Shown: one piece after another, positions 18,372 to 27,365 of the stretch
Layout of the letters: each line of letters begins with the position of its first letter
Position numbering within the stretch: the first letter of the stretch is position 1
NCBI GenBank assembly: GCA_938041455.1
Contig: CALITO010000004.1
Location: 1 to 64,000, forward strand
Length of the DNA stretch: 64,000 nucleotides
Origin: an uncultured bacterium
GTDB taxonomy: Bacteria > Armatimonadota > JACIXR01
Reading direction: 5' to 3'
Made by a program: the position numbers and the translations under genes
Notes under the pieces: model-generated
The model's input: the letters and a program-made list of their open reading frames with translations, nothing else
What the model was told of the DNA's origin: nothing
Database searches by the model: none

Positions 18372-18400
18372 TTGACGATTCTTCTTACATACTTTATTAT
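18372..18400 (+). promoter_or_regulatory. sigma-70-like promoter of the small lipoprotein
   Basis: TTGACG (18372-18377), a 17-base spacer and TATTAT (18395-18400). The expected transcription start (about 18407) almost coincides with ATG 18409, which would give a leaderless or nearly leaderless mRNA. Confidence 0.6.
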
Positions 18401-18408
18401 TAATGATT

Positions 18409-18855
18409 ATGAGAAGCACAACTTGGCTTCCATTTTCCTTTGTCTTACTTCTCGCAGGTTGCGGAGGCGGAATCAAGCTAGACTCGCCTTCAAGCGGATA
18501 TTTTGCCAAACTGATAGATTCTTCCCTTATATGGGATGAGAACACCCGTACCCTCACATTTTCATTCTACTGTGTTCCCCCTCCCGATGTCACCATAGTA
18601 TCTCTGGAAGGTGATTTCAACGGTCCAACGAATGGAAAACTTAACATTACTTATAACTCGGGCACCGGCATAGGCCAGGGAATGGCGATGCTTCCCTTTG
18701 ATGGAAAATATGTGATAAATATTTATGCCAATGACAGCCTGGGTCGAAAAGTCCTCGTGCTTCGGTTCACTTCTGACATTTCCGGCTCAGGTGGAGGTTC
18801 GGGTGGTGGGGGAGGAGGTTCAGACAGCGATACACCGCCACTGCCGCCCTTTTAA
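18409..18855 (+). CDS. small secreted lipoprotein with Gly/Ser-rich tail
   Basis: 148 residues from ATG 18409; an in-frame ATG at 18403 lies too close to the -10 box to be transcribed from that promoter. The N-terminus is a lipoprotein signal: MRSTTW, a hydrophobic core, then the lipobox LLAGC, so Cys should be lipidated. The body (about residues 25-120) is beta-rich and Ig/Fn-like, for example SLIWDENTRTLTFSFYCV and KYVINIYANDSLGRKVLVL. It ends in a low-complexity Gly/Ser linker and a Pro-rich DTPPLPPF. No family recognised. The Ig-like fold is inferred from the strand pattern. Confidence 0.75.
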   Translation: MRSTTWLPFSFVLLLAGCGGGIKLDSPSSGYFAKLIDSSLIWDENTRTLTFSFYCVPPPDVTIVSLEGDFNGPTNGKLNITYNSGTGIGQGMAMLPFDGKYVINIYANDSLGRKVLVLRFTSDISGSGGGSGGGGGGSDSDTPPLPPF

Positions 18856-18901
18856 TATTCCTAATTCTGAAAAAAAATCCCCTTACGAGAGTGCGAAAGT
18901 T

Positions 18902-19990
18902 ATGAAAGGCAAAGAGCATATTTATAAAATAGCACCTTATGAACCAGGCAAACCTATAGAGGAAGTGAAGCGAGAACTCGGACTGAGGGATGTAATAAAG
19001 TTAGCATCCAATGAAAATCCACTCGGTCCCTCGCCCTTAGCTCTCGAAGCGATGAAGAAACACCTGGAAGAAATCAGTTACTATCCGGATGGACATTGCT
19101 CCATCTTACGCCATAAACTCTCCCAAAAGCTCGGCTTCCCTCCCCAATGTTTCGTTTTCGGCAACGGCGTTGACGAGATAATCCATTTCATAGGATTAGC
19201 ATTCTTGGAAGAGGGAGACGAAGTCCTCACTGTGGAACCATCCTTCATCAGATATGATGCCTCCGCTCTACTTAATAAAGCATTTTTAAAGAAAGTTACT
19301 CTCCCAAATTTCCAATACGATGTTTCCTTGCTACTATCTGCTATAAGCGAGCGCACGAAGGTAATTTTCTTGGCTAATCCCAACAATCCTACTGGAACAT
19401 TCCTTCCTCAAGAGGGTTTGAGACAACTCATTGAAAGGGCGGAAGGGAAACTCCTGGTCTTGGACGAGGCTTATTTTGAATTTGCTGAGGACCCTGCTTT
19501 TCCCGATAGTTTATCATTTCTTAAGGAAGGTGCTGATATAATCGTCCTACGGACATTCAGCAAAATCTATGGATTAGCAGGTTTGAGAATTGGCTACGGG
19601 GTAGCAAAGCAAGAAACCGTTAGAGCGATAGAGCATATAAGGGAACCTTTCAATGTGAACTACCTCGCCCAAATCGCTGCTGTTTCTGCTTTGGATGATG
19701 AGGAACATATAAGGGAAACGCGGAAGACCATTTGGGAAGGCAAACGCTATCTCTACCGGCAGTTTGAGGAGATGGGGTTGTTCTATTTACCAACTCAGGC
19801 CAATTTCATATTCGTGGATGTGAAAAGAGACAGTAGGGAGGTATTTCAAGCCCTGCTGAGGGAGGGAGTGATAGTGCGGACGGGAGATATATTTGGTTGC
19901 CCAACCTTTCTACGGGTGACGATAGGGACACGGGAGCAAAATGAGAGGTTTACAGGAGCACTCAAAAAGGTGCTTGGAGGTGTTCAATAG
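18902..19990 (+). CDS. hisC: histidinol-phosphate/aromatic aminotransferase
   Basis: A PLP-dependent class I/II aminotransferase of 362 residues, the usual HisC length. Visible motifs: ASNENPLGPSP near the N-terminus, NPNNPTGT, LDEAYFEF and the PLP-lysine motif RTFSKIYGLAGLRIGYG, plus a C-terminal LRVTIGT with the substrate-carboxylate arginine. ATG 18902 fits the family start (KEHIYKIAPYEPGKPIEEV); the longer open frame upstream runs through the lipoprotein gene and is discarded. It heads an operon with aroF, tyrA and aroA (its stop abuts the aroF ATG) and no other his gene is nearby. It therefore probably also, or mainly, transaminates 4-hydroxyphenylpyruvate and phenylpyruvate to tyrosine and phenylalanine. 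Confidence 0.9.
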   Translation: MKGKEHIYKIAPYEPGKPIEEVKRELGLRDVIKLASNENPLGPSPLALEAMKKHLEEISYYPDGHCSILRHKLSQKLGFPPQCFVFGNGVDEIIHFIGLAFLEEGDEVLTVEPSFIRYDASALLNKAFLKKVTLPNFQYDVSLLLSAISERTKVIFLANPNNPTGTFLPQEGLRQLIERAEGKLLVLDEAYFEFAEDPAFPDSLSFLKEGADIIVLRTFSKIYGLAGLRIGYGVAKQETVRAIEHIREPFNVNYLAQIAAVSALDDEEHIRETRKTIWEGKRYLYRQFEEMGLFYLPTQANFIFVDVKRDSREVFQALLREGVIVRTGDIFGCPTFLRVTIGTREQNERFTGALKKVLGGVQ

Positions 19991-21013
19991 ATGCTCGTCA
20001 TTCTCAATGCAAAGGCGACGGAAGAGGAAGTAAAGGAAGTAACCTCACGCCTTGAGGCGTGGGGGTACAAAATCCACATATCGAAAGGAGTTGAGAAGCT
20101 TGTCATCGGAGGCGTCGGGGTTCCTGAGGTAAACGAGTTAGAATGTGCTGATGTCCTCCGCTCTCTTCCCTTTGTGGAAGAGGTGTTGATAATCGTCAAG
20201 CCCTATCATCTTGTGGCGAGGGAGTTCCGTCCTCAGGGCTCGGTGATAAAAGTTGACGATGTGGAGATAGGAGGACAGAAGGTAGTATTGATGGCTGGTC
20301 CCTGCTCGGTTGAATCTTACGAGCAGGTGCTTGAGACCGCTAAGGCGGTGAAGCAGGCGGGAGCGAGAATATTACGGGGAGGCGCCTATAAGCCCTCTAC
20401 TTCCCCTTATTCCTTTCAGGGATTAGGGGAGGAAGGGTTGAAAATTCTCTCTCAGGTGAAGAGGGAATTGGGGCTCCTCGTTGTCACGGAGGTTATGGAC
20501 CCCCGTGATGTTGAGACTGTTGCTCAGCACGCCGATATCCTCCAAATAGGGACGAGGAATATGCATAATTACCGTCTCCTATCGGAGGTGGGTAAAAGTG
20601 GAAAACCCGTTGTGCTGAAGAGGGGTTTCGGCGCCACGATAGAGGAGTGGCTCCTCGCAGCTGAATACATCGCTAAGGAGGGTAACCCCAATATCGTCCT
20701 TTGTGAAAGAGGGATAAGGACATTTGAGCCCCACACAAGGTTTACCTTGGACATAAATGCCATCCCTGCGGTAAAGGAGCTCTCCCACCTGCCCGTAATT
20801 GCCGACCCCAGCCATGGAACAGGAAGGTGGAGGTTAGTGCCGGCTGTAGCTAAGGCAGCGATAGCCGCTGGCGCGGATGGGCTTTTGGTAGAGGTTCACC
20901 CTCAACCTGAGAAAGCACTTAAGGACGGACCACAATCCTTGCGGATAGATACCTTCCTTTCTATGGTGGAGGAACTCAGGGCGGTAGCCGAAGCGGTAGG
21001 AAGAAGCCTCTGA
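19991..21013 (+). CDS. aroF: 3-deoxy-7-phosphoheptulonate (DAHP) synthase, type I-beta
   Basis: 340 residues. Residues 1 to about 70 form a ferredoxin-like regulatory domain (MLVILNAKATEEEVKEV, VIGGVGVPEVNELE), as in the Thermotoga maritima enzyme, where it binds tyrosine or phenylalanine for feedback control. The TIM-barrel catalytic part carries the family signatures MAGPCSVES, ILRGGAYKPSTSPYSFQG, VVLKRGFGAT, LCERGIRTFE and IADPSHGTGRW, including metal-binding Cys, His, Glu and Asp positions. It condenses phosphoenolpyruvate with erythrose 4-phosphate as the first shikimate-pathway step. The ATG directly follows the hisC stop. Feedback inhibition by aromatic end products is likely from the N-terminal domain, but not shown. 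Confidence 0.95.
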   Translation: MLVILNAKATEEEVKEVTSRLEAWGYKIHISKGVEKLVIGGVGVPEVNELECADVLRSLPFVEEVLIIVKPYHLVAREFRPQGSVIKVDDVEIGGQKVVLMAGPCSVESYEQVLETAKAVKQAGARILRGGAYKPSTSPYSFQGLGEEGLKILSQVKRELGLLVVTEVMDPRDVETVAQHADILQIGTRNMHNYRLLSEVGKSGKPVVLKRGFGATIEEWLLAAEYIAKEGNPNIVLCERGIRTFEPHTRFTLDINAIPAVKELSHLPVIADPSHGTGRWRLVPAVAKAAIAAGADGLLVEVHPQPEKALKDGPQSLRIDTFLSMVEELRAVAEAVGRSL

Positions 21014-21014
21014 G

Positions 21015-21902
21015 ATGGACGAGGACTCGTTTAAGAGCGTCTGCATAGTTGGTGTAGGTCTCATAGGTGGCTCGCTTGGGCTCGCTTTGAAAAAAGCGAG
21101 GCTTTGTGAGCATATCATTGGCTTGGGAAGAAGAAGAGAAAGCCTACTGAAGGCGCTCGTGAAGGGAGCTATTGACGAATTTACCCTCTCTCCCCGGGAA
21201 GCTTTCTCCAAAGCAGACCTTATCATTCTCGCCACACCGCCGAGCACTATTCCCACTTTCTTCCCCCTTATCGCAAGGGAAGCGAAAGAAGGCTGTCTAG
21301 TCACCGATGTGGGGAGTGTTAAGAGAAGGATAATAGAGGAGAGTGAAAAGATCCTGCCCTCCCATATTATATTCGTAGGTGGGCATCCTCTTGCCGGAAT
21401 GGAGAAAAGAGGGGTAGAATGGGCTGAGGCCGACCTCTTTCTAAACTCAATCTATGTCCTTACCCCTTGCTCTCGTTCAACTGAGGAGGGTATGGAGAAG
21501 ATGAAGAGGTTGGTCTACTCAATAGGAGCCCATCCCCTGATTATGGACGCGGATAGGCACGATTTGCTCCTCGCCTATACCAGCCATTTTCCCCATCTAA
21601 TTGCTTTCGCTCTCTCCTTACTACTTGGGAGGATGAGGGAAAAAGAGGAAAAGGTGAGCTACCTCGCAGCTAGCGGATTCAAAACTATGACCCGCATTGC
21701 GGGGAGCCCGGCAGATATGTGGGAAGAGATTTTCAAAGAGAATAAGGACAATTTGCTCGTAGTTTGGAAAGATTGGGAGGAAGTGATGGAAGAGATGAAG
21801 AGAAGATTGGGGGAAGGGAATTTGAGGGATACACTGGAGAAGGCGAGGGAGGAAAGGGAGAGACTGGATGAGATTGATTTGCAGAAGGGCAAGGGAATTT
21901 GA
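21015..21902 (+). CDS. tyrA: prephenate dehydrogenase
   Basis: 295 residues; NAD(P)-dependent oxidative decarboxylation of prephenate to 4-hydroxyphenylpyruvate. The Rossmann fingerprint is VGVGLIGGSLGLALK near the N-terminus. The catalytic region includes TDVGSVKRRI, GGHPLAGMEKRG (catalytic His), YTSHFPHLIAFAL and the C-terminal helical dimer segment with MTRIAGSPADMWEEIF. There is no C-terminal ACT domain, so direct tyrosine feedback is not evident; control may be left to aroF. It starts one base after the aroF stop and overlaps aroA by 35 bases, so translation is coupled. Arogenate specificity cannot be excluded from sequence. Confidence 0.94.
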   Translation: MDEDSFKSVCIVGVGLIGGSLGLALKKARLCEHIIGLGRRRESLLKALVKGAIDEFTLSPREAFSKADLIILATPPSTIPTFFPLIAREAKEGCLVTDVGSVKRRIIEESEKILPSHIIFVGGHPLAGMEKRGVEWAEADLFLNSIYVLTPCSRSTEEGMEKMKRLVYSIGAHPLIMDADRHDLLLAYTSHFPHLIAFALSLLLGRMREKEEKVSYLAASGFKTMTRIAGSPADMWEEIFKENKDNLLVVWKDWEEVMEEMKRRLGEGNLRDTLEKAREERERLDEIDLQKGKGI

Positions 21903-23154
21903 GGGGAGGATAAGCCTTCCCGGCGATAAATCCATCTCCCATAGAGGAGCAATGCTTGGTAGCATAGCGGAAGGGGAGAGCGTTATAGAGAACTTCAACA
22001 CCTGTAGGGATTGTCTTAGCACCTTAAGATGCCTTCGGGCATTGGGGGTGGAATGGGAGAGGGAGGAAAACAAAATTTGGATAAGGGGTAAAGGATTGGA
22101 AGGATTGCGAGAGGCGGGGAATGTTCTCAACGCGGGTAATTCGGGAACTACGATAAGGCTTCTTTCCGGGATATTAGCGGGTCAGCCCTTCCTATCCATT
22201 ATTACAGGCGATGCATCTTTGCGTCGCCGTCCAATGGATAGAATCAAGGTCCCTTTGGAAATGATGGGAGCGAAGGTATGGGCAAGGGCATCTCACTTAC
22301 CGCCCCTCGCCATAATAGGAGGAAAATTAAAAGGGATTGACTACAGCCTTCCCATAGCCTCGGCACAGGTCAAATCCTCAATCCTTTTCGCAGGACTGTT
22401 CGCCCAGGGTAAAACAACTGTTTATGAACCCTCACCTTCCCGAGACCATACCGAGAGAATGCTCTCCTTTATGGGGGTAAAACTGGAGAGGAAGGAAGGG
22501 ATAAGCCTCGAGGGAGGGGCAAGCCTTTCCCCCTTGAAATTAAGGGTTCCCGGCGATTTCTCTTCCGCCGCCTTCTTCATCGCCCTTGCCTTGTTAACCA
22601 GGTCCCGCCTGCTCATTGAGGGTGTGGGGTTGAACCCCACGAGAACGGGCATGCTGGATGTTATAAAGGAGATGGGAGCCAAATTTAAGATAAGAAATTT
22701 ACGGGTGGAAGGGAATGAGCCAGTGGGGGATATCGAAGTAGAAGGAGGGGAATTGGAGGGGACTTTGATAGAGAGGGACATCCCTTTGATGATAGACGAG
22801 ATACCTATTTTGGCAGTGATAGGTGCGAAAGCGAAGGGTGTAACGGAGATAAGGAATGCGGAGGAGTTAAGGCGTAAGGAGGCGGATAGGCTAAAAGCAC
22901 TGGCAGTGGGTTTAAGGAAGATGGGAGTGGAGACTGAAGAGAGGCGGGATGGGTTGTTAATCAAGGGAAGGGAGACGAAGGGGGCGGTGGTGAACTCCTT
23001 CGGAGACCATAGGATAGCGATGGCTTTTGCCATATTAGGTTTAGCGAGCGAGGGTGAGACTGTTGTTAGAGGAGCAGAGTGTGTGGATATATCCTTCCCC
23101 CAGTTCGTTAAAAAATTGCAATCCCTCGTCGGTTACGCCATTTCCTATCTTTAA
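21868..23154 (+). CDS. aroA: 3-phosphoshikimate 1-carboxyvinyltransferase (EPSP synthase)
   Basis: 428 residues, full length. The motifs are complete: LPGDKSISHRGAMLGSIAEGE (phosphoenolpyruvate/shikimate binding), NAGNSGTTIRLLSGIL, RRRPMDR, SAQVKSSILFAGLFA, a catalytic Asp in IDEIPILAVIGA, EELRRKEADRLKAL and FGDHRIAMAFAI. The NSGTTIRL form resembles Bacillus-type enzymes more than the E. coli type. It catalyses the sixth shikimate step and is the last gene of the hisC-aroF-tyrA-aroA operon; its start lies inside tyrA. It converges on the minus-strand phosphatase gene with only 18 bases between, and no terminator hairpin is visible there. Confidence 0.95.
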   Translation: MRLICRRAREFEGRISLPGDKSISHRGAMLGSIAEGESVIENFNTCRDCLSTLRCLRALGVEWEREENKIWIRGKGLEGLREAGNVLNAGNSGTTIRLLSGILAGQPFLSIITGDASLRRRPMDRIKVPLEMMGAKVWARASHLPPLAIIGGKLKGIDYSLPIASAQVKSSILFAGLFAQGKTTVYEPSPSRDHTERMLSFMGVKLERKEGISLEGGASLSPLKLRVPGDFSSAAFFIALALLTRSRLLIEGVGLNPTRTGMLDVIKEMGAKFKIRNLRVEGNEPVGDIEVEGGELEGTLIERDIPLMIDEIPILAVIGAKAKGVTEIRNAEELRRKEADRLKALAVGLRKMGVETEERRDGLLIKGRETKGAVVNSFGDHRIAMAFAILGLASEGETVVRGAECVDISFPQFVKKLQSLVGYAISYL

Positions 23155-23172
23155 TAGGAGATACGCCTTGGT

Positions 23173-25185
23173 TTATTCAAATATATCCAATGGCACCTGC
23201 CCTTCACAATGCCTCGGCTGGGGAATTCTCAACCAATAGCAGATTATGGGCACCACATCGGGCGAGCGAATTGGAGCAATACGTTTATAATCCCTACGTA
23301 GCCCTTCTCCAAGAGCGATGAATACCCCCCCTACCGAGCAACCTAAAAACTTAGCACTGGGTAAGAAAGGGTGATGAATTCCCTGCATACCTCCGCCTCT
23401 CTTGACATCGAAGAAACCATTTGAGTTATAGACTATCTCAGAAATGGGTATGAAGTTATGGGCGCCAATCACCTCGGTGTAGGGTGGCTTGAAGTAAAAA
23501 ACTATATCTCCCACCGTATCACCCCATTGACCGAGGAAATCTGCTTCCTCCTTTCGCAGGGCAAGGGAAATGGGGCATTCCCCTGTTTCGGGGTCTCTGA
23601 TCGAATAGAGCAGTTGTATGGATTGCCTCACTACCTCCTCATATTCCCTTTTGGGGTCAACTATCCCTTTAACTTCTCGTCCCTTAAGGTTAACCCAGAT
23701 ATTCTGAGCAAACGGGTTGCCTCCCAGGAATACCTTGGAGTTTTCCCAGTCTATCACATAGCTAGGGGAACCAGAAGTATCCATCCTTTCTTCAGGTAAA
23801 ATTCCCGGACGCTTTAGGGGGTCGGGCTTGTAAGTTACCAATCCCGCTTCCTCAAAGAATTTCCCCAACCAGACCCTTCTGAAGGTCGGCAGAGCTGCGT
23901 GGTCAGAAGCCACAATGAGAAGCGTCTCATCATCAGCACAATCTCTTAGTATATCCCCTAAAAGCCTGTCGAAAACTGCATACTGGGAGCGGAACTCTGC
24001 CCATGCCTTCTCTGCCTCCTTGGGGTCGTAATCCTTCCATTGGGGGAACAATTCGTTCAATTTTTCGTGGTTCAATCCATCGGGTGCATGAAGCCGGATA
24101 AAAAGCAAATCCCACTCGTATCTATTAGAAAGATAACGAGCGGTTAGTGAAAGTCCAATTGCTTGTTCCTCAATGGGCTCGTAAACTCTGCAGAGGGTGC
24201 AGATGAGGGGGGTGTCTTCCTTCGTTTCCTCGGATAGCAAGTTTAAGTTTTCTCCTCTCCTCAGCAAATCATCTATGAGCTCATCTGCGATATGTTTGGG
24301 GTAAGCCCACCCCTCTGTGTTGAAAACGGTGGTGCGGAAGAGCTTGATGTGCTTCCCATCGGGCGAGAGTTCGAGAAGCCGCAATTTGAACTTGCCCTTG
24401 AAGGTACCAAAGGAAGTATTAAACTCCCCCCAAAGCCAATCCGATTCCTCACCAACCCTCAGCGTTGCCAATCGTTCCTTCGCATCCCTATTTCTGCAAA
24501 TCAGGACTTCGTCATAGCCTTTCCCTTGAGAATCAATTATGAGGATATTATATATAAGGGAGGACCCCAACAATAAGGTTCCTATCCCTCCCTCCAATAT
24601 CCAATCCCCGTCTCTAAAAACTAAATTCCCCTTCCCAGATACCAGCATGGCGCTCTCCAACGCTCTTGGATTGGGTAAATTGAGAAAACCGATGGCGGGC
24701 ACGATTTCCAACTTGTTGCTTTCCCCCCTCTCGCTTTCCTCTGAAGAGAATAAAATAGGAGAGCTCAATCTAACGCGGATAGATGAGAAGGGGCCGCTAC
24801 CATCAATCGCTACTCCCTTCTCTATATTTGGTGGCCATCCACCCGGATAATTTATAAGCAGGCATTTTTTACCCGCTCTCTCAGCGGATTGCCAAACATA
24901 TTCCGCTCTGGAAAAGATGTCGGTCCCAAAACGGCGGAAATTTTCCCAGGGCTCGCCAGGGAGGTGAATACCGAATGAATTGACGCCGTGTGTGCCAGTG
25001 AATGTACCCGTTGCTATGGATGTCCAATTCGTTGGGGTATCGGTAGGAGGGGAAGGTAGAAGAGGGGCAAAAACACCGTTCTCTAAGCATTTCGCGAAAT
25101 TAGGCAGAATGCCCTCCCTAACGAACTGCTCTACCATTTCAAACATCAAACCATCAAGACCGAGTAAGATAACTCTTCTCATCAT
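23173..25185 (-). CDS. alkaline-phosphatase-superfamily phosphodiesterase/nucleotide pyrophosphatase-like protein
   Basis: 670 residues. The N-terminal RVILLGLDGL carries the first metal-binding Asp (about residue 11). The likely catalytic Thr lies in PTDTPTNWTSIATG (about residue 54), followed by GTHGVNSFG. Further metal ligands are seen in HAPDGLNHEK and VASDHAALPT. This matches the type I phosphodiesterase/nucleotide pyrophosphatase branch, which hydrolyses phosphodiester or phosphoanhydride bonds. There is no signal peptide and no membrane anchor. A very strong ribosome site (AGGAGGAGGT) precedes the ATG. Downstream in its transcript there is nothing; upstream is the DUF6785-like membrane protein on the same strand. 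The substrate is unknown; in related genomes such proteins sit with surface-polymer genes, which is only suggestive. Confidence 0.82.
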   Translation of the reverse strand: MMRRVILLGLDGLMFEMVEQFVREGILPNFAKCLENGVFAPLLPSPPTDTPTNWTSIATGTFTGTHGVNSFGIHLPGEPWENFRRFGTDIFSRAEYVWQSAERAGKKCLLINYPGGWPPNIEKGVAIDGSGPFSSIRVRLSSPILFSSEESERGESNKLEIVPAIGFLNLPNPRALESAMLVSGKGNLVFRDGDWILEGGIGTLLLGSSLIYNILIIDSQGKGYDEVLICRNRDAKERLATLRVGEESDWLWGEFNTSFGTFKGKFKLRLLELSPDGKHIKLFRTTVFNTEGWAYPKHIADELIDDLLRRGENLNLLSEETKEDTPLICTLCRVYEPIEEQAIGLSLTARYLSNRYEWDLLFIRLHAPDGLNHEKLNELFPQWKDYDPKEAEKAWAEFRSQYAVFDRLLGDILRDCADDETLLIVASDHAALPTFRRVWLGKFFEEAGLVTYKPDPLKRPGILPEERMDTSGSPSYVIDWENSKVFLGGNPFAQNIWVNLKGREVKGIVDPKREYEEVVRQSIQLLYSIRDPETGECPISLALRKEEADFLGQWGDTVGDIVFYFKPPYTEVIGAHNFIPISEIVYNSNGFFDVKRGGGMQGIHHPFLPSAKFLGCSVGGVFIALGEGLRRDYKRIAPIRSPDVVPIICYWLRIPQPRHCEGQVPLDIFE

Positions 25186-25242
25186 CCGTTACCTCCTCCT
25201 ATAAAGGAGAATAGAGGGACGCTTTTTAATGTATTTATTTTA

Positions 25243-27264
25243 CTATACTGGGAATGGCTTGTATAGCGGTATATGAAACAGGAGGGATAAAATGGAGAGA
25301 ATGCCGGCTATAAGGAAATCGCCAAGGATTAATCCCAAGAAGAAGGGAAGCGTAGTGCGGTAGACCTTCATACCACCTAAACCGAGTATCAAGCTCTTCA
25401 GGCTCCACGCTATAAGCATTGGGCACCACATCCATTCAAGAGCTCCTGATTGGGCTATAACATAACCTGCTGGGTGGAAAGGGAACCAGAAAAACTTGGT
25501 ATGGCAAAACTGGAGCAAAAGGAAGACGATGAAACCTGCGCCCATAGCAATTATTCCTCCCTCATCCCTCTTCGCGGGCGATTTTAAAAAGGAGCTCAGC
25601 ATATCAAAAGCAACCCTTCCCTGATAGGTGCGCCACTGGTCTACTTCTGCTGAGGCAGCGCCGTAGCGATAATAAATTGTAAAAGCTATCAACAAGCTAG
25701 CGAAGACCGAGAGAAATGTAGCGAGAAGCATCGGCAAAGCCAACCTTCTTTTGCTCAAACCCAGGGAATCGGATAGCTTCATCATCTCCAAGTAAGTTGG
25801 CATTGGATAGGAACGAAAATCCCCGAAGGAAAACCAGCGAAGATAAGCGAGGGCGGTTAACTCCGAGGGAAGAAGGACATTTGAACCATAGGATGCTCTT
25901 AATATCCACCCTACATCATTGCCGGGGTTCCAAATAGGACCTACGGTCGCCCTTAAGCGGGAGACCGTGAGCAGGGAGAGAAAGAAGAGGGAAAAGAAGA
26001 GGACAGTTGTTACAAGGCGCATACCCAATTTATAGGCGAAAAAACAAAGGAAAGTGAAAGATACTAAGAGTCCGAGCCAAGCTGAACGAGGGGAGATTAT
26101 GTTAGCCGTCTTCTCTCCCCTTATAGCCGAGATTAGCGAATTCCGTAGGTCCTTTCTTGCTCCGATAAGAGAGATAAGAGCCAAGCCAATTATCGCTCCT
26201 TGTGCCTGTTCCCCTTGAAAGGGAAAGCCAGCGGAGAAACCTCCCGCCCACTGCCCCTTCATCCCCAAGATACTCGCCATTAGGTTTCCCAATTTGCTTA
26301 GGAAAAAGAAGAACCAGGAGGAGAAGAGTACCTGGGTGGGGACTATCGCGGAGAGCCCGATGACGCAGGGATAAAAAGTAAGCCAAAGTTGACCAATACC
26401 GTTGTATGGAGGAGGAAGGCGGGAGCTTATTTCTGTGGGGAGCACCCTTATCTCGGGGATGTAGGGGAAGGAAAAATGGAGTGCGTTGACCAGTTGGATG
26501 GAGAGGGCGAGCAGCGTTCCCCCAATGAGCCATCTCTTATCCAGGCTTAAGCCTCCTTCTTCGCTTCCCAACAAAGTAAGGGGAAGATATATCATTGGGA
26601 ATGTGAGACGCTCCTTGTTAGCCCAGCGGTTATATAAGAGAGAGGATAGACAAAGCATAGCAAAGATGAGTGCTAAAAGGAAGAGCCCCCAGATTATGAG
26701 AGGAGATATCCAACTCCGCCATATTCCATCCCAAAAGTTCATACCACCAAGGAAGAAGCCCTCCACGAGTTCTCTATCACGGGGAGCAACCCAATGCGGG
26801 ATGTATTTCCAGAAATCCTTCCAGCGGTTCTCGGGACTCGCAAACCAGAAGGGAGCAAGAAGAGTGGTAACGAGGAATTGTACTAAACCCATAGTGGCTA
26901 TGCCAACGGTGCAAGCAAGGACGACATAGATTAGGGTCAATTCCCTGCTTCTCAAAGGTTTCAAACGCCACCAAATCAAGAGCGAAAGAAGGACAAAGGA
27001 CGAAAAGGAAAGGGTAGGGGAATGAAAGAGAGAGGAGAGGGTTATTAAGCCAAGAACTATGAGAAAGACATAAAAGCGCAGCCCTTTTGCCATCCAGAGG
27101 AGGAAGAGGACGAGGAGAAGGATTATGATGGCGGCGAGGGAAAGGGAACTTGAGGCGAGGTCGGCGGAGCGATAGATTATCTCGCTACAGAACACCCATA
27201 TACAAGCGATGGGCGCCAAAATTACAGCGAAAATAACGGCTCCTTTGCCTATCTTATTCTCCAA
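25243..27264 (-). CDS. polytopic membrane protein (DUF6785/DUF6784-like)
   Basis: 673 residues with about 14-15 hydrophobic segments spread over the whole length, including an opening pair (about residues 8-30 and 38-58) and a closing set (ILSLLFHIPLYKP). Between them are loops with conserved-looking polar motifs such as WKDFWKYIPHWVAPRDREL, FPMIYLPLTLL and GPIWNPGNDVGWILRAS. The overall plan recalls large uncharacterised membrane proteins (DUF6785, often with DUF6784) of Armatimonadota and Planctomycetota; this is recall, not a search. There is no transporter signature I can name. It may be co-transcribed with the downstream phosphatase-like gene (57-base gap). The ribosome site is GAAGAGG just before the ATG. 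Confidence 0.7.
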   Translation of the reverse strand: MENKIGKGAVIFAVILAPIACIWVFCSEIIYRSADLASSSLSLAAIIILLLVLFLLWMAKGLRFYVFLIVLGLITLSSLFHSPTLSFSSFVLLSLLIWWRLKPLRSRELTLIYVVLACTVGIATMGLVQFLVTTLLAPFWFASPENRWKDFWKYIPHWVAPRDRELVEGFFLGGMNFWDGIWRSWISPLIIWGLFLLALIFAMLCLSSLLYNRWANKERLTFPMIYLPLTLLGSEEGGLSLDKRWLIGGTLLALSIQLVNALHFSFPYIPEIRVLPTEISSRLPPPYNGIGQLWLTFYPCVIGLSAIVPTQVLFSSWFFFFLSKLGNLMASILGMKGQWAGGFSAGFPFQGEQAQGAIIGLALISLIGARKDLRNSLISAIRGEKTANIISPRSAWLGLLVSFTFLCFFAYKLGMRLVTTVLFFSLFFLSLLTVSRLRATVGPIWNPGNDVGWILRASYGSNVLLPSELTALAYLRWFSFGDFRSYPMPTYLEMMKLSDSLGLSKRRLALPMLLATFLSVFASLLIAFTIYYRYGAASAEVDQWRTYQGRVAFDMLSSFLKSPAKRDEGGIIAMGAGFIVFLLLQFCHTKFFWFPFHPAGYVIAQSGALEWMWCPMLIAWSLKSLILGLGGMKVYRTTLPFFLGLILGDFLIAGILSILSLLFHIPLYKPFPV

Positions 27265-27365
27265 AGCCTCTTCGCCCTTGCGAATTCACTCCAAGAATTT
27301 ATCACAAAGGTTCTTAACCTTGTTTATCTCAGATTTTTGGTAGTGGATTTCTTTGGAATGTTGTT

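Noticed and set aside
18725-18901. N-terminal extension of hisC
   Set aside because: It runs through the lipoprotein gene in another frame and is not HisC-like; ATG 18902 matches the family start.
21621-22130. 169-residue antisense frame across tyrA/aroA
   Set aside because: It is Ser/Leu/Pro-rich with no recognisable motif and mirrors two genuine genes.
22422-23033. 203-residue open frame antisense to aroA
   Set aside because: It lies fully opposite a firmly identified aroA; the product is low-complexity Ser/Pro-rich and no ribosome site was seen. It is a by-product of codon bias.
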